This document shows, piece by piece, positions 31,953-45,057 of a stretch of 64,000 nt of DNA (the stretch's first letter is position 1; each line of letters starts with the position of its first letter). Location of the stretch: assembly GCA_019426215.1 (NCBI GenBank), contig CM033402.1:7441246-7505245 (forward strand). Reading direction: 5' to 3'. The translations under genes and the position numbers were made by a program. This stretch comes from Buddleja alternifolia. Taxonomy: Eukaryota; Streptophyta; Magnoliopsida; Lamiales; Scrophulariaceae. The notes beneath the pieces were generated by a model, which was not told where the DNA came from, made no database searches, and saw nothing but the letters and a program-made list of their open reading frames with translations.

Positions 31953-34900
31953 AGTAAAAAAAGATTCGTAGATATGACTAAAATCTTTACTTCTTTATTT
32001 TGAATTAAATTGGCTAATAAAACAACCACAATCGAACAAATTATTAATTGAAAAATAATTTAAACTTATGAAAATTCATAATATGGTCAAAAATGGTCAA
32101 TTGCAGGTCTCACTCCACTATATAATGGGATAGATAGATATCAAATCAATTGTGGCCAACAGAACTTGTGGTGTACAAGGTTTAGGCACACCAAAAACTT
32201 CTCCAAGCATGGAAGTTGAAGTGGAAGACCTCAATAGACCCTATCCTACAAAAGATTGAAAATGCAAAAGACGATTGAAATTCCTTAAAAAGGAATTCAA
32301 ATAGCAGAAGTTGAGGTTAAAACAAAAAAAAACCAAATCTAGTGTTGATGAATGTCAAAGCAGTAACTCTCTAGGGTGTTGATTATATTGATAATGTCAA
32401 AGCAAGGTTTGTAAGGGACCAAAGTAAAAAAAGAGTTCGTAGATATGGCTAAAAAATTTACTTCTTTATTTTGAATCAATTAGCTAACAAAACAGTCAAA
32501 ATCGAACAAATTATTAATTAAAAAATAATTTAAAATTATGAAAATTCAGAATATGGTTAAAAATGGTCAATAGTGGGTCCCACTCCCTCATATAATGGGA
32601 TAGATAAATATCAAATCAATTGTGGCCAACAAAACTTGAGGTGTACAAGGTCTAGGCACACCATAAACTTCTCCAAGCTTGGAAGTTGAAGTGGAAGACC
32701 ACAATAGACCCTATCTTGCAAAAGATTGAAAATGCTAAAGAAGGTCGAAATTCCTTAAAAGGAAATTCAAATAGCAGAAGATGAGGTTAAAAAAAACACT
32801 CAAATCTAGTGCTGATGAATGCCAAAGCAATAACTCTCTAGGGTGTGGATTATAATGATAATGCCATAGCAAGGTTTATAAGGGACCAAAGTAAAAAAAG
32901 AGTTCGTAGATATGACTAAAATTTTTACTTCTTTATTTTGAATCAAATTAGCTAACAAAATAGCCACAATCGAACAAATTATTAATTAATGAATAATTTA
33001 AAATTATAAAAATTCAGAATATGGTCAAAAATGGTCAATTGCGGGCCCCACTCCCCTATATAATGGGATAAATAAATATCAAATCAATTGTGGTCAACAA
33101 AACTTGGGGTGTACAAGGTCTAGGCACACCATAAACTTCTCTAAGGTGGGAAGTTGAAGTGGAAGACCCCAATAGACCCTATCCTGCAAAAGACTGAAAA
33201 TGCAAAAGAAGGTTGAAATTACTTAAAAATCAATTCAAATAGCAGAAGCTGAGGTTAAAGAAAAAAACCCAAATTTAGTGTTGATGAATGCCAAAGCAAT
33301 AACTCTCTAAGGTGTTGATTATAATGATAATGCCAAAGCAAGGCTTGTAAGGGACCAAAGTACAAAAAGAGTTTGTAGATATGACTAAAAATTTTACGTC
33401 TTTATTTAGAATCAAATTAGCTAACAAAACAGCCACAATCGAACAAATTATCAAATAATAAATAATTTAAAATTATGAAAATTCAGAATATGGGCAAAAA
33501 TGGTCAATTGTAGGTCCCACTCCCCTATATAATGGGATAGATAGATATCAAATCAATTGTGGCCAACAAAACTTGGGGTGTACAAGGTCTAGGCACACCA
33601 TAAACTTCTCCAATCTTGGATGTTGAAGTGCAAAACCCCAATAGACCCTATCTTGCAAAAGATTGAAAATGTAAAAGAAGATTGAAATTCCTTAAAACGG
33701 AATTCAAATAGCAGAAGTTGAGGTCAAAAAAAGCACCCAATTCTAGTGTTGATGAATGCCAAAACAATAACTCTCCGGGGTGTTGAATATAATGATAACG
33801 CCAAAGCAAGGTTTTTGAGGGACCAAAGTAACATAACAGTTTGTAGATATGACTAAAAATTTTACTTCTTTATTTTGAATCAAATTAGCTAACAAAACAG
33901 CCACAATCGAACAAATTATTAATTAAAAAATAATTTAAAATTATAAAAATTTAGAATATGGTAAAAAATGGTCAATTGCAGGTCTCACTCCCCTATATAA
34001 TGTGATAGATAGGTATCAAATCAATTGTGGATAACAAAACTTGTGATGTACAAGGTCTAGGCACACCATAAACTTCTCCAAACTTGGAAGTTGAAATGGA
34101 AGACCCCAATTGACCCTATCCTGCAAAAGAAGGTTGAAATTTCTAAAAAAATAATTCAAATAGTAGAAGTTGAGGTTAAAAAAAACACCCAAATCTAGTG
34201 TTGATGAATGAAAAAGCAATAACTCTCTAGAGTGTTGATTATAATGATAATGCCAAAACAAAGTTTGTAAGGAACCAAAGTAAAAAAAGAATTCATAGAT
34301 ATGACTAAAATTTTTACTTTTTATTTTGAATCAAATTAGCTCATAAAACAGCCACAATTGAACAAATTATTAATCAAAAAAATAATTTAAAATTAAGAAA
34401 ATTCAAAATATGGTCAAAATGGTCAATTACAGGTCCCACTCCCCTATATAATGGGATAGATAGATATCAAATCAATTGTGGCGAGCAAGACTTGAGGAGT
34501 ACAAGGTCAAGGCACACCATAAACTTCTCCAAGCTTGGAAGTTGAAGTGGAAGACCCCAATGGACCCTATCATGCAGAAGTTTGAAAAAACAAAAGAAGT
34601 TTGAAAATGCAAAAGTAGTTTGTAATTCCTTAAAAAGGAATTCAAATAGCAAAACCTGAGGTTAAAAAACCCACTCAAATCTAGAGTTGATGAATGCCAA
34701 AGCCATAACTCTTTAGGGTGTTGATTAAAATGATAATGCCTAAGCAACGTTTGTAAGGGACCAAAGTCAAAAAAGAGTTCGTAGATATGACTAAAATTTT
34801 TACTTCTTTATTTTGAATCAAATTAGCTAACAAAACAGCTACAATCGAACAAATTGTTAATTAATAAATAATTTAAAATTAAAAAAATTTCAGAATATGG

Positions 34901-37900
34901 TCAAAATGGTCAATTGCTGGTCCCACTCCCCTATATAATGGGATAGATAGATATCAAATCAATTGTGGCCAACAAAACTTGTGGTATAAAAGGTCTAGGC
35001 ACACCATAACTTCTCCAGGCTTGGAAGTTGAAGTGGAAGACCCCAATTGACCCTATCCTGCAAAAGATTGAAAATGCAAAAGAAGGTTGAAATTCCTTAA
35101 AAAGGAATTCAAATAGCAGAAGTTGAGGTTAAAAAAAACACCCAAATCTAGTGTTAATGAATGTCAAAGCAATAACTCTCTAGGGTGTTGATTATAACGA
35201 TAATGTCAAAGGAAAGTTTGTAAGGGGCCAAAGTAAAAAAAGAGTTCGTAGCTATGACTATTCTGAATATTTCTTTATTTTAAATCAAATTAGCTAACAA
35301 AACATCTACAATCGAACAAATTGTTAATTAATAATAAATTTAAAATTATAAAAATTCAGAATATGGTCAAAATGGTCAATTGTGGGTCCCACTCCCCTAT
35401 ATAATGGGATAGATAGATATCAAATCAATTATGGCCAACAAAACTAGTGGTATAAAAGGTCTAGGCACACCATAACTTCTCCAGGCTTGGAAGTTGAAGT
35501 GGAAGACCCCAATTGACCCTATCCTGCAAAAGATTGAAAATGCAAAAGTAGGTTGAAATTCCTTAAAAAGGAATTCAAATAGCAGAAATTGAGGTTAAAA
35601 AAAACACCCAAATCTAGTGTTAATGAATGTCAAAGCAATAACTCTCTAGGGTGTTGATTCTAATGATAATGTCAAAGGAAAGTTTGTAAGGAGCCAAAGT
35701 AAAAAAAGAGTTCGTAGGTATGACTAGAATATTTATTTCTTTATTTTAAATCAAATTAGCTAACAAAACAGCTACAATCGAACAAATTGTTAATTAATAA
35801 ATAATTTAAAATTATAAATATTCAGAATATGGTCAAAATGGTCAATTGCGGGTCCCACTCCCTTATATAATGGGATAGATAGATATCAAATCAATTGTGG
35901 CCAACAAAACTTGTGGTGTACAAGGTCTAGGCACACCATAAACTTCTCCAGGCTTGGAAGTTAAAGTGGAAGACGTCAATTGACCCTATCCTGCAAAAGA
36001 TTGAAAATGCAAAAGAAGGTTGAAATTCCTTAAAAAGGAATTCAAATAGCAAAAGCTGAGGTTAAAAAAAACATCCAAATCTAGTTTTATTGAATGCCAA
36101 AGTGATAACTCTATAGGGTGCTGATTATAAAGATAATGTCAAAGGAAAGTTTGTAAGGGGCCAAAGTGAAAAAAGAGTTCGTAGGTATGACTAAATTTTT
36201 TACTTCTTTATTTGGAATCAAATTAGCTTTCAAAATAGTCTCAATCGAACAAATTATTAATTTAAAAAATATTTAAAATTATGAAAATTCAGAATATGGT
36301 CAAAAATGGTAAATTCCGAGTCTCATTCCTTTATATAATAAGACAGGTAGATATCAAATCAAAACTTGGGGTGTACAAGGTCTAGGCACACATAAAACTT
36401 TCCAAGCTTGGAAGTTGAAGTTGAAGACCCCAATAGACCCTATCCTGCAAAAGAAGGATGAAATTCCTTAAAAAGGAATTCAAATAGCAGAAGCTGAGGA
36501 TAAAAAAAACACCCAAATCTAGTGTTGATGAATGCCAAAGCAATAACTCTCTAGAGTGTTGATTATAATGATAATACCTAAACAAGGTTTGTAAGAAACC
36601 AAAGTTAAAAAAGAGTTCGTAGATATGACTGAAATTTTTACTTCTTAATTTTGAGTCAAATTAGCTAACAACACAGTCACAATCGAACAAATTGTTAATT
36701 AAAAAATAATTTAAAATTATGAAAATTCAGAATATGGTCAATATGGTCAATTGCGGGTCCCGCTCCCCTATATAATGGGATAGATAGATATCAAATCAAT
36801 TGTGGCCAACAAAACTTGGGGTGTACAAGGTCTAGGCACACCATAAATTTCTCCAAGCTTGGAAGTTGAAGCGGAAGACCCCATTTTGCAAAAGATTGAA
36901 AATGCAAAAGAAGGTTGTAATTCCTTAAAAATGAACTCAAATAGCAGAAGCCGAGGTTAAAAAAAAACCCAAATTTAGTGTTGATGAATGTCAAAGCAAT
37001 AACTCTCCAGAGTGTTGATTATAATGATAATGTCAAAGCAAAGTTTGTAAGGCACCAAAGTAAAAAAATAGTTCGTAGATATGAATAAAAATTTTACTTC
37101 TTTATTTTGAATCAAATTAGCTAACAAAATAGCCACAATCAAACAAATTATTAATTAAAAAATAATTTAAAATTATGAAAAATTCAGAATATGGTAAAAA
37201 TGGTCAATTGCGGGTCTCATTCCCCTATATAATGGGATAGATAGATATCAAATAAATTGTGGCCAACAAAACTTGGGGTGTAGACACACCATAAAATTCT
37301 CCAATCTTGAAAGTTGAAGTGGAAGACCCCAATAGACCCTATCCTGCCAAAGAAGGTTGAAATTTCATAAAAAAGAATTCAAATAACAGAAGGTGTGGAT
37401 AAAAAAAAAACCCCAAATCTAGTGTTGATTAATGCTAAAGCAATAACTCTCTAGAGTGTTGATTATAATGATAATGCCTAAACAAGGTTTGTAAGAAATC
37501 AACGTAAAAAAAAAGAGTTAGTAGATGACTAAAATTTTTACTTCTTTATTTTGAATCAAATTAGCTAACAAAACAGCCACAATCGAAAAAATTATTATTT
37601 GAAAAATAATTTAAAATTATGAAAATTCAGAATATGGTCAAAATCGTCAACTGCGAGTCCCGCTGCCCTATATAATGGGATAGATAGATATCAAATCAAT
37701 TGTGGCCAACAAAACCGGGGGTGTACAATGTCTAGTCCCACCATAAACTTCTCCAAGCTTGGAAGTTGAAGTAGAAGACCCCAATAGACCCTATATTGCA
37801 AAAGATTGAAAATGCAGAAGAAGACTGTAATTCCTTAAAAATGAATTCAAATAGCAGAAGCTAAGAAAATAAAAAAAACACCCAAATTTAGTGTTCATGA

Positions 37901-39743
37901 ATGCCAAAGCAATAACTCTCTAGGGTGTTGATTATAATGATAATGCAAAAGAAAAGTTTGTAAGGGACCAAAGTAAAAAAATAGTTCGTAGTATGACTAA
38001 AATTTTTACATCTTTATTTTGAATCAAATTAGCTCAAAAAATAGCCACAATCGAACAAATTATTAATTAAAAAATAATTTAAAATTATGAAAATTCAGAA
38101 TATGGTCGAAAATAGTCAATTGCGGGTCCCATTTCCCTATATAATGGGATAGACAGATATCAAATCTATTGTGAACAACAAAACTTGTGATATACCATGT
38201 CTAGGCACACCATAAACTTCTCCAGTCTTGGAAGTTGATGTGGAAGACCCCAATTGACCTTATCCAGCAAAAGATTGAAAATGCAAAAGAATGTTGAAAT
38301 TCCTTAAAAAGGAATTCAAATTGTAGAAGCTGAGGTTAAAAAAGACACACTCAAATCTAGTGTTGATGAATGTCAAAGCATTAACTCTCTAAGGTGTTGA
38401 TTATAATGATAATATCAAAGCAAAATTTGTAAGGGACTAAAGTAAAAAAAGAGTTCGTAGATATGACTAAAAAATTTACTTCTTTATTTTGAATCAAATT
38501 AGCTAACAAAAGAGCTACAATCGAGCAAATTATTAATTAAAAAATAATTTAAAATTATGAAAATTCATAATATGATCAAAATTGGTCAATTGCGGGTCTC
38601 ACTCCCCTATATAATGGGATAGATAGATATCAAATCAATTGTGGCCAATAAAACTTGTGGTGTACAAGGTCTAGGCACACCATAAATTTCTCCAAGCTTG
38701 GAAGTTGAAGCGGAAGACCCCAATTGACCCTATCCTGGAAAAGATTGAAAATGCAAAAAAAGGATAAAATTCCTTAAAAAAGAATTTAAATAGCAGAAGC
38801 TGAGGTTAAAAAAAAACACACCCAAATCTAGTGTTGATGAATGCCAAAGCCATAACTCTTTAGGGTGTTGATTATAATGATAATGCCAAAACAAGGTCTG
38901 TAAAGAACCAAAGTAAAAAAAGAGTTCGTAGATATGACTAAAATTTTTACTTCTTTATTTTAAATCAAATTAGCTAACAAAACAACCACAATCGAACAAA
39001 TTGTTAATTAATAAAGAATTTAAAATTATGAAAATTCAGAATATGGTAAAAAATGGTCAATTGCGGGTCCCACTCTCCTATCTAATGGGATAGATAGATA
39101 TCAAATCAATTGTGGCCAACAAAACTTGTGGTGTACAAGGCCTAGGCACACCATAAACTTTTCCAGGCTTGGAAGTTGAAGTGGAAGACCCCATTTTGCA
39201 AAAGATTGAAAATGCAAAAGAAGGTTGAAATTCCTTAAAAAGGAATTCAAATAGCGGAAACTGAGGTTAAAAAAACCACTCAAATTTAGTGTTGATGAAT
39301 GCCAAAGCAATAACTCTCTAGGGTGTTGATTATAATGATAATGTCAAAGGAAAGTTTGTAAGGGTCCAAAGTAAAAAAAGAGTTCGTAGATATGACTAAA
39401 ATTCTTACTTCTTTATTTTGAATCAAATTCGCTTACAAAATAGCCACAATCGAACAAATTATTAATTAAAAAATAATTTAAAATTATGAAAATTCAGAAT
39501 ATCGTCAAATATGGTCAATTGCGGGTCTCATTCCCCTATATAATGGGATAGATAGATATCAAATCAATTGTGGCCAACAAAACTTGGGGTGTACAAGGTC
39601 TAGGCACACCATTAAATTCTCCAAGGTTGGAAGTTGAAGTGAAAGACCCCAATAGACCCTATCCTGCAAAAGAAGGTTGAAATTCCTTAAAAAGGAATCA
39701 AATAGCAGAAGCTTATGATAAAAAAAACACTCAAATCTTGTGT
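31953..39743. repeat. Satellite-like tandem array, 17 monomers of ~464 bp
   Basis: Each monomer holds a block AGTTCGTAGATATGACTAAA, then AATTTAAAATTATGAAAATTC, TATATAATGGGATAGATAG, AGGTCTAGGCACACC, a dyad TTCCTTAAAAAGGAA and GTGTTGATTATAATGATAA. The TATATAATGGG anchors are at about 32119, 32590, 33057, 33525, 33993, 34444, 34931, 35398, 35864, 36331, 36769, 37225, 37669, 38138, 38608, 39078 and 39537, with spacing of 438-487 bp (mean 463). Monomers differ by perhaps 5-12%. The last one stops mid-unit and runs into a transposase. Some monomers keep a minus-strand frame of 60-90 codons (see findings). Confidence 0.97.
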
Positions 39744-39918
39744 AGTCGCAAATCTTCCATATGACCCTTTAGATACGGAGATCCTCGAGGTAGACGAGCA
39801 AATATCGGATGACAATGATGTTTCATTTATTGATCAATTTGAGAGGTCTCAACGGTGGAGTAATTGGAGAGAAAATTTGGCGACAAACATGTTTGATGAG
39901 TGGAGAGGGAATCGCTAG
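39744..39918 (+). pseudogene. C-terminus of a second PIF/Harbinger transposase
   Basis: The frame ends with RSQRWSNWRENLATNMFDEW, the characteristic C-terminal block of PIF/Harbinger transposases. Upstream catalytic sequence is absent, because the satellite array abuts it. Stop at 39916-39918. Confidence 0.8.
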
Positions 39919-40189
39919 TCCTTTTTGTTTTTGGTTTTCGCATTTAGGCGGCTTTTGTAGTGTATTTTGACATTTGCTAAATGATTGTTTAGAACTCCAT
40001 AACATACAGTACTTGGAGGTGTTGACTTTATGAAGATGCATTGCTTAGATTGTTGGATTTAATTTTATTATTTTGCTCTCATGTGATATTTTCGTTGCGA
40101 CAAGAAATTGTGATTGACGTTGGTTAATTTGTCATTTTTGTGCGTGTTATATATCTTTTATGTTGCTAGTATGCTTTTACCAATTATGT

Positions 40190-40810
40190 ATGGACAAGAT
40201 GAATAGGGTGAGGGGAGGAATTGCGCATGGGTTTGCCTCAAAAAATTGCATGAGATGTTGGACTGCGGATGAAGAAAAAGCTTTGGTAGAGGCAATGAAG
40301 GATCTTGTGGTAAGAGGATATAAGGCTGATAATGGTTTCAAAAGTGGCTACCAAAATCTGCTTGAACAAGCGATGATGCAAGCATTTCCCTCAACCACAC
40401 TTAAGGCTGAACCTCGCATCAATTCACGAATAATTGTTTGGAGAAAAAACTATGGATCCATATCTACCATGCTCACGAGTGGTTTTTTTTTCAATAGTAC
40501 CACAAATATGATCACTATTAAGTGTCAAGAAGTATGGGACAACTACATCAAGATAATAAAATTTCAATAAGGAACAATACATACCAGACATGCTAGTAAG
40601 TAAATATGAATTCGTTATTTATAACAATTTTTTTTCAACATAATGTAGACGGACAGTAATGCTCGTAATATGCGCTTCAAAACGTGGCCATTGTATGGTG
40701 ATTGGGTCGAGATATTTGGAAAGAATAGGGCTACCGGGGAAGGTGCCAAAGGATATATTGTTGTATGTATGACATATATACTAATTAAAGGATTGTGCAT
40801 TTACTAACAA
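40190..40810 (+). pseudogene. Myb/SANT-like partner ORF of a PIF/Harbinger element
   Basis: Starts MDKMNRVRGG and carries CWTADEEKALVEAMKDLVVRG, GYQNLLEQAMMQAF and RINSRIIVWRKNYGSISTML, the Myb/SANT-like DNA-binding domain that works with PIF transposases. The frame stops at 40568-40570. Similarity resumes at about 40648-40765 (NARNMRFKTWPLYGDW then FGKNRATGEGAKGY), so an intron or insertion of about 90 bp separates the parts. No perfect GT donor was found, which favours a pseudogene. It follows the transposase C-terminus by 270 bp in the same direction. Confidence 0.75.
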
Positions 40811-41830
40811 TTTCACACTTAAATGCTACCACTTACCAAATCTGCATGGCAGGGAAGATGTGATACAAATGACATTTTTTTTCACTTATAGGATCAAAAA
40901 TATTAATTGAGAGATGAAATGTGAGCTGTCAATCATTGAAATAAAATACACATTTGTGCAAACTTTACTGTGCAAGTTGATTTCCATATCTGGACATTAG
41001 TTACAAAACAAATCAAATATATATATGACATTTACATGTGTTCTATTGACAAGAAGTAAGGAGAATAGTGAGGTATGTATAACATACATACTACTGTTAA
41101 CCGTGTGCATGTACCAACTAGTTAACAAGGATGCTTTAAATGCAACTACATACCAAAAATGTTGTTTCAAGGAATAAAGGAATAATCCCATTTTGCATTA
41201 AATTACAGGGCAATAGTAACATCACCAATTTTATTTTTTAAGATGCATTTGCATTAATATCCCAGCACAAGTCCATTAAATACAAGTGAGAGAAGAAAAG
41301 TGAGCTGTCAATCATTCAAATGTTAAATTTTTTAAAGCAATTTGTTCTACAAATTGTTTCACCACAGGAGATAAGTTAAAGGCCTACATTAATTGTGTTA
41401 TACATACATATGACATATATACTCATGAAGGGAGTGTGCATTTACTAACTATATAATTTTATCACTTACCAAATCTGCATGAAAGGGAGTATTGGATACA
41501 TTCTGCAAATCACATTTTTTGCCCACTTATAGGATGAAAAACATTAATTAACATCACCAACCTTACTTGTTAAGATCAAAAACATTAATATCAATGATTC
41601 TTGTTCATAAATAAAAGTGAGAAAATAATTGGGATGCCAATCATTCAAATGTCAAAAAAATTAAAGCTATTGTATCTACAAATTGATTCACCATTTCAGG
41701 AGATAAGTTAAAGGCCTAAATTACGTGTGTTATACATATTAACATATATCCAACTGATGGGAATGTGAACTTACTAAGTAGGATACCATTTTAATGCTAC
41801 TACATAGCAAATCTGCAGAATTTAAGTCCT
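40779..41830. repeat. Degenerate tandem repeat, four units of ~320 bp
   Basis: Blocks like GTGCATTTACTAAC... followed by ACTTACCAAATCTGCATG recur near 40795, 41100, 41430 and 41770. GACATATATACT or ATACATAC precede them, and GAGATGAAATGTGAGCTGTCAATCATT-type segments lie between. Similarity is modest, so the repeat is old. Confidence 0.7.
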
Positions 41831-43553
41831 AAAAGATATGTGTTATAAATGGTATGTAGTAGCCACTAATTAAGATCACAAACATAACTGGTCATTTAAG
41901 ATGCATTTGCAATTAAACCCAAGCTCAATTCTATATAATTTTCATGTACCAAGAAAAATGGGCTGCATTTCTATATAAAAAAAGGTAGTATATGTCACAA
42001 TCAATCACTATTTGTACAGATTAGGTAACATGCAGATTGCAGCACTCATGGATTTTTGAAACATCATAAAGTTTCAAAAATTTTGTACTATCAAAAGATA
42101 TTAAACCTTAGAAATTGCTACAAACATTTTACCCATCATTCTGAATGATTTATATAGTGTCTTTAGGAAATTTAAGGCACCTAATAAAAATTTAAATTTT
42201 AAATCAGTACCATCAGATGTAAGCCAAACCAAACATTGTCTGCTGCAAATATTTGACACTTCTACAAATACCAAAAAATAACCTGAATCCAAAGTGAATT
42301 GTAAAAACCCGAAGTACATTAAACTCTAGACTAATAACAAAATACATATAGAGAATTTAAGAGTAATATATACATTTGCTTAGCACAAAGAAAAAACTAG
42401 TTACATTACATATTCAACAAAAATGTCCCATTTTAAATCTTTCTCTTTTTTTTGTTAAAACAACATTTTTAAGTCACCAAAAAGTACTATTCCTTAGCTG
42501 TTATTAGGCCCAATTTCTTTATACTTTAGCATAAATTAAAATCTGAGCTCAACATTATTTTATGGTCCCCTTTTTATAGTACATATAAAAAATAATTTTC
42601 AAATATACACAATTTCTAGAAAAGTAATAGTAGGTATTAAAATAAAACCCAATAAACTTTCCCAAATGACCTTCAGGTCAATCATACTAGTTAATATTAT
42701 GTTTAGATTAACTTAACACAACAACTTAGCAGGTATTATTTAAAATAAGTTATCTTTGTAACTATAACCAAAAATTCATATATTACATCCAATTTAAGTA
42801 AAAACACCATAAAATGACATCCTACTAAAATGTGAAGAATTTCAAACCACCATTGTAAATAATTCATCCAAAATGTGAATAATTTTGTAAAAGAATATTA
42901 GTAGTAGAGGTTATTAGGGTTTATAACCTATCTTAAGCACTAGGTCATTAAAAGTTGTTTAATATAACCTTTTGTAATAGACCCATTTATATTTTACAAG
43001 TGAAAACGTAAACTGTAATTATCACACATCTTATTATTACAAACCATTTCAACTAATGCTGATGAGGTGATGTAAATGTCAAGTTATAGGCTTTAGAATT
43101 TGTTTTTTTTGATATTTTTGTAACTTATTAATTTTCAATGTGAAAGCTTGTTGTTTGGGTTTGTAAATTGACAAGTTTTTCAATGCTCCGGCATACAACA
43201 TTCAGACTCAAACATATAGCTTATTGCAACAAATTTATTAGCAAATAAGTAAATATTTCATATTACAACACTTAATGCAATGTTTCGGTTACAAACCCAT
43301 TAGGCTAAAAACAAACACAATGTAAAATACGTCATAGTACATCACGTATGCGTCATAGGACACTCTAATTACCATCCATACATTTAAGGACTGATTTGGA
43401 TAATAGCAACATATTATAGCTTAAAAAATACAATGGCATTGCATATGTAGTAAGAGCAAAAGACAACTTGTTGAGTTGAAACTACAGTAACAATTCACCA
43501 CTTATTATTGCAAAAGACAGCTGAAAGTTGAATTATGGATGTAGTTAGGATAG
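41831..43553. other. AT-rich intergenic DNA, no gene seen
   Basis: No coding region, RNA gene or clear repeat is supported. Confidence 0.45.
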
Positions 43554-44741
43554 TCAAATCCTATAGCCAATTGGCAACCTGTTCTCGCAGTTCGGGATGA
43601 TCACGTTTGGGATAATTATTGCAAGACATAGAATTATCAAACTAATTGCAGCCACATAAACCATTGTTTGATGCATGTGTTTCAAAATGTTCAGTTGATG
43701 CTTCAATTCACGAGAATGGTCTTCTAACTCTCTTATGATTAGGAATGTGCCTGGAGGAATATCGCCATCAAGCCACTTGAACAGTTGGCAGCTACGTTCC
43801 TATAAACAAAATTATGTATTAAGTTCCAAGTTAGGACATTTGGGATACCTAATTAATTAAAAAAAATCTACATTGCAGAAGTTCAAAATTATAAACACAC
43901 AAAACACATACTCCTCTAATTGGACACGCCTTAAAATGATGGCTAGGGTTTTTTTTGGTCCTTGATGTCTGTGTATGCAACAACACTCCACAACCACAGT
44001 ACTTAGGGTCATCATCTATGCCGACATTCCCCTGCTACGTGACCCCCTAATACTATTGTTCGTCGTTCTACATGAACAAAGATATGTGTTACTGTTATAT
44101 ACAACAAAGAAAATTACTTGTGTAGTTGACTAAACCAGGATGAGATAATGAACAAATTTTCAGGATATTGATTCTAAATAGAAAAGTTGTAAGACCCTAA
44201 ACAACCCAAATGTAATTTTAATGTGTTCATAATAAAATAAATCATCTATTCAGGAACTTACAGTTATGTGATGAACTCAGTACGATTTGAAATACTATAA
44301 AAACTAGATTAACAAGTCAAGTTTTATGGCAACATATATTACAACAAAAATTCAACCTATTCTGGGTGTTATAGTCAATTAAACTCATGTACTCAAACAA
44401 ATTAAACAAGCACGAAAGATACATCACTCCATTATAAAGGAAACTCTAGAAGCAATCCAAAAACTAAATAAAAAACTAATATCTATGGATATAACTAAAA
44501 TATAACTACCAAAATTGTCTCAAATATCACATAGTTTAAGAACACTTACCCAAGATAATCACACAAATTTATTTTAATATCTTAAAAAATTAGGCAAAAG
44601 TGTGTTAACAATTTTAATGTTCAGGTATTAATGCAACAAAATCGACGACAACAACACTATGAAATTACTTCTTACATTATCCGCATACCTTGATCGACGG
44701 AGATGGGTGAACAGAGCCCGTTGACTCTACAGATCGGCCAT
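43554..44741 (-). CDS. GRF-type zinc-finger protein with C-terminal membrane segment, 5' end unresolved
   Basis: Two exons on the minus strand are convincing. Exon 43912-44034 encodes DDPKYCGCGVLLHTQTSRTK then FKACPIRG. Exon 43554-43799 encodes ERSCQLFKWLDGD, a helical region (REL...HSRELKHQLNILK) and a hydrophobic segment VYVAAISLIILCLAIIIP near the end. Together they give the Cys/His pattern of zf-GRF (CGC...CP...C.LFKW). The intron 43800-43911 has GT-AG ends in phase 0. Small GRF proteins with a coiled coil and one membrane helix are a large plant family of unclear function. A candidate first exon has an ATG at 44739-44741 but a TAG four codons later, so either the true first exon is elsewhere or this is a pseudogene. 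Confidence 0.65.
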
Positions 44742-45057
44742 TGTGGAGTCTTGGTTAGGGTTTCTTTGTGTCTATTTCTCTTTCTGTGTCTTTATGATGA
44801 GGAATGGGAAGATAATTTGGGGGTTTTTTGTGTGTTTAAGATGGATATACAATACAATTCCTAAATCGGGTATAATAGGAATTTAAGAGAGTTTGTCTCA
44901 ATTATCATTATTGCCAAACATTCTTCAAGATATGGATGAATTTTTTATTAATGTATACCAAAATGTTATATATTAATTACATTTCTAGCATGAACAGTGT
45001 ATTAACTCCTTTTACATCCTATCTCCCGTTTTCCTATAGTGAATACCAAATCAGTCC

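Noticed and set aside
31953..39743. Possible CRISPR array or ribosomal spacer
   Set aside because: Monomers are ~464 bp with no short repeat-spacer pattern, the genome is eukaryotic, and no rRNA sequence is present.
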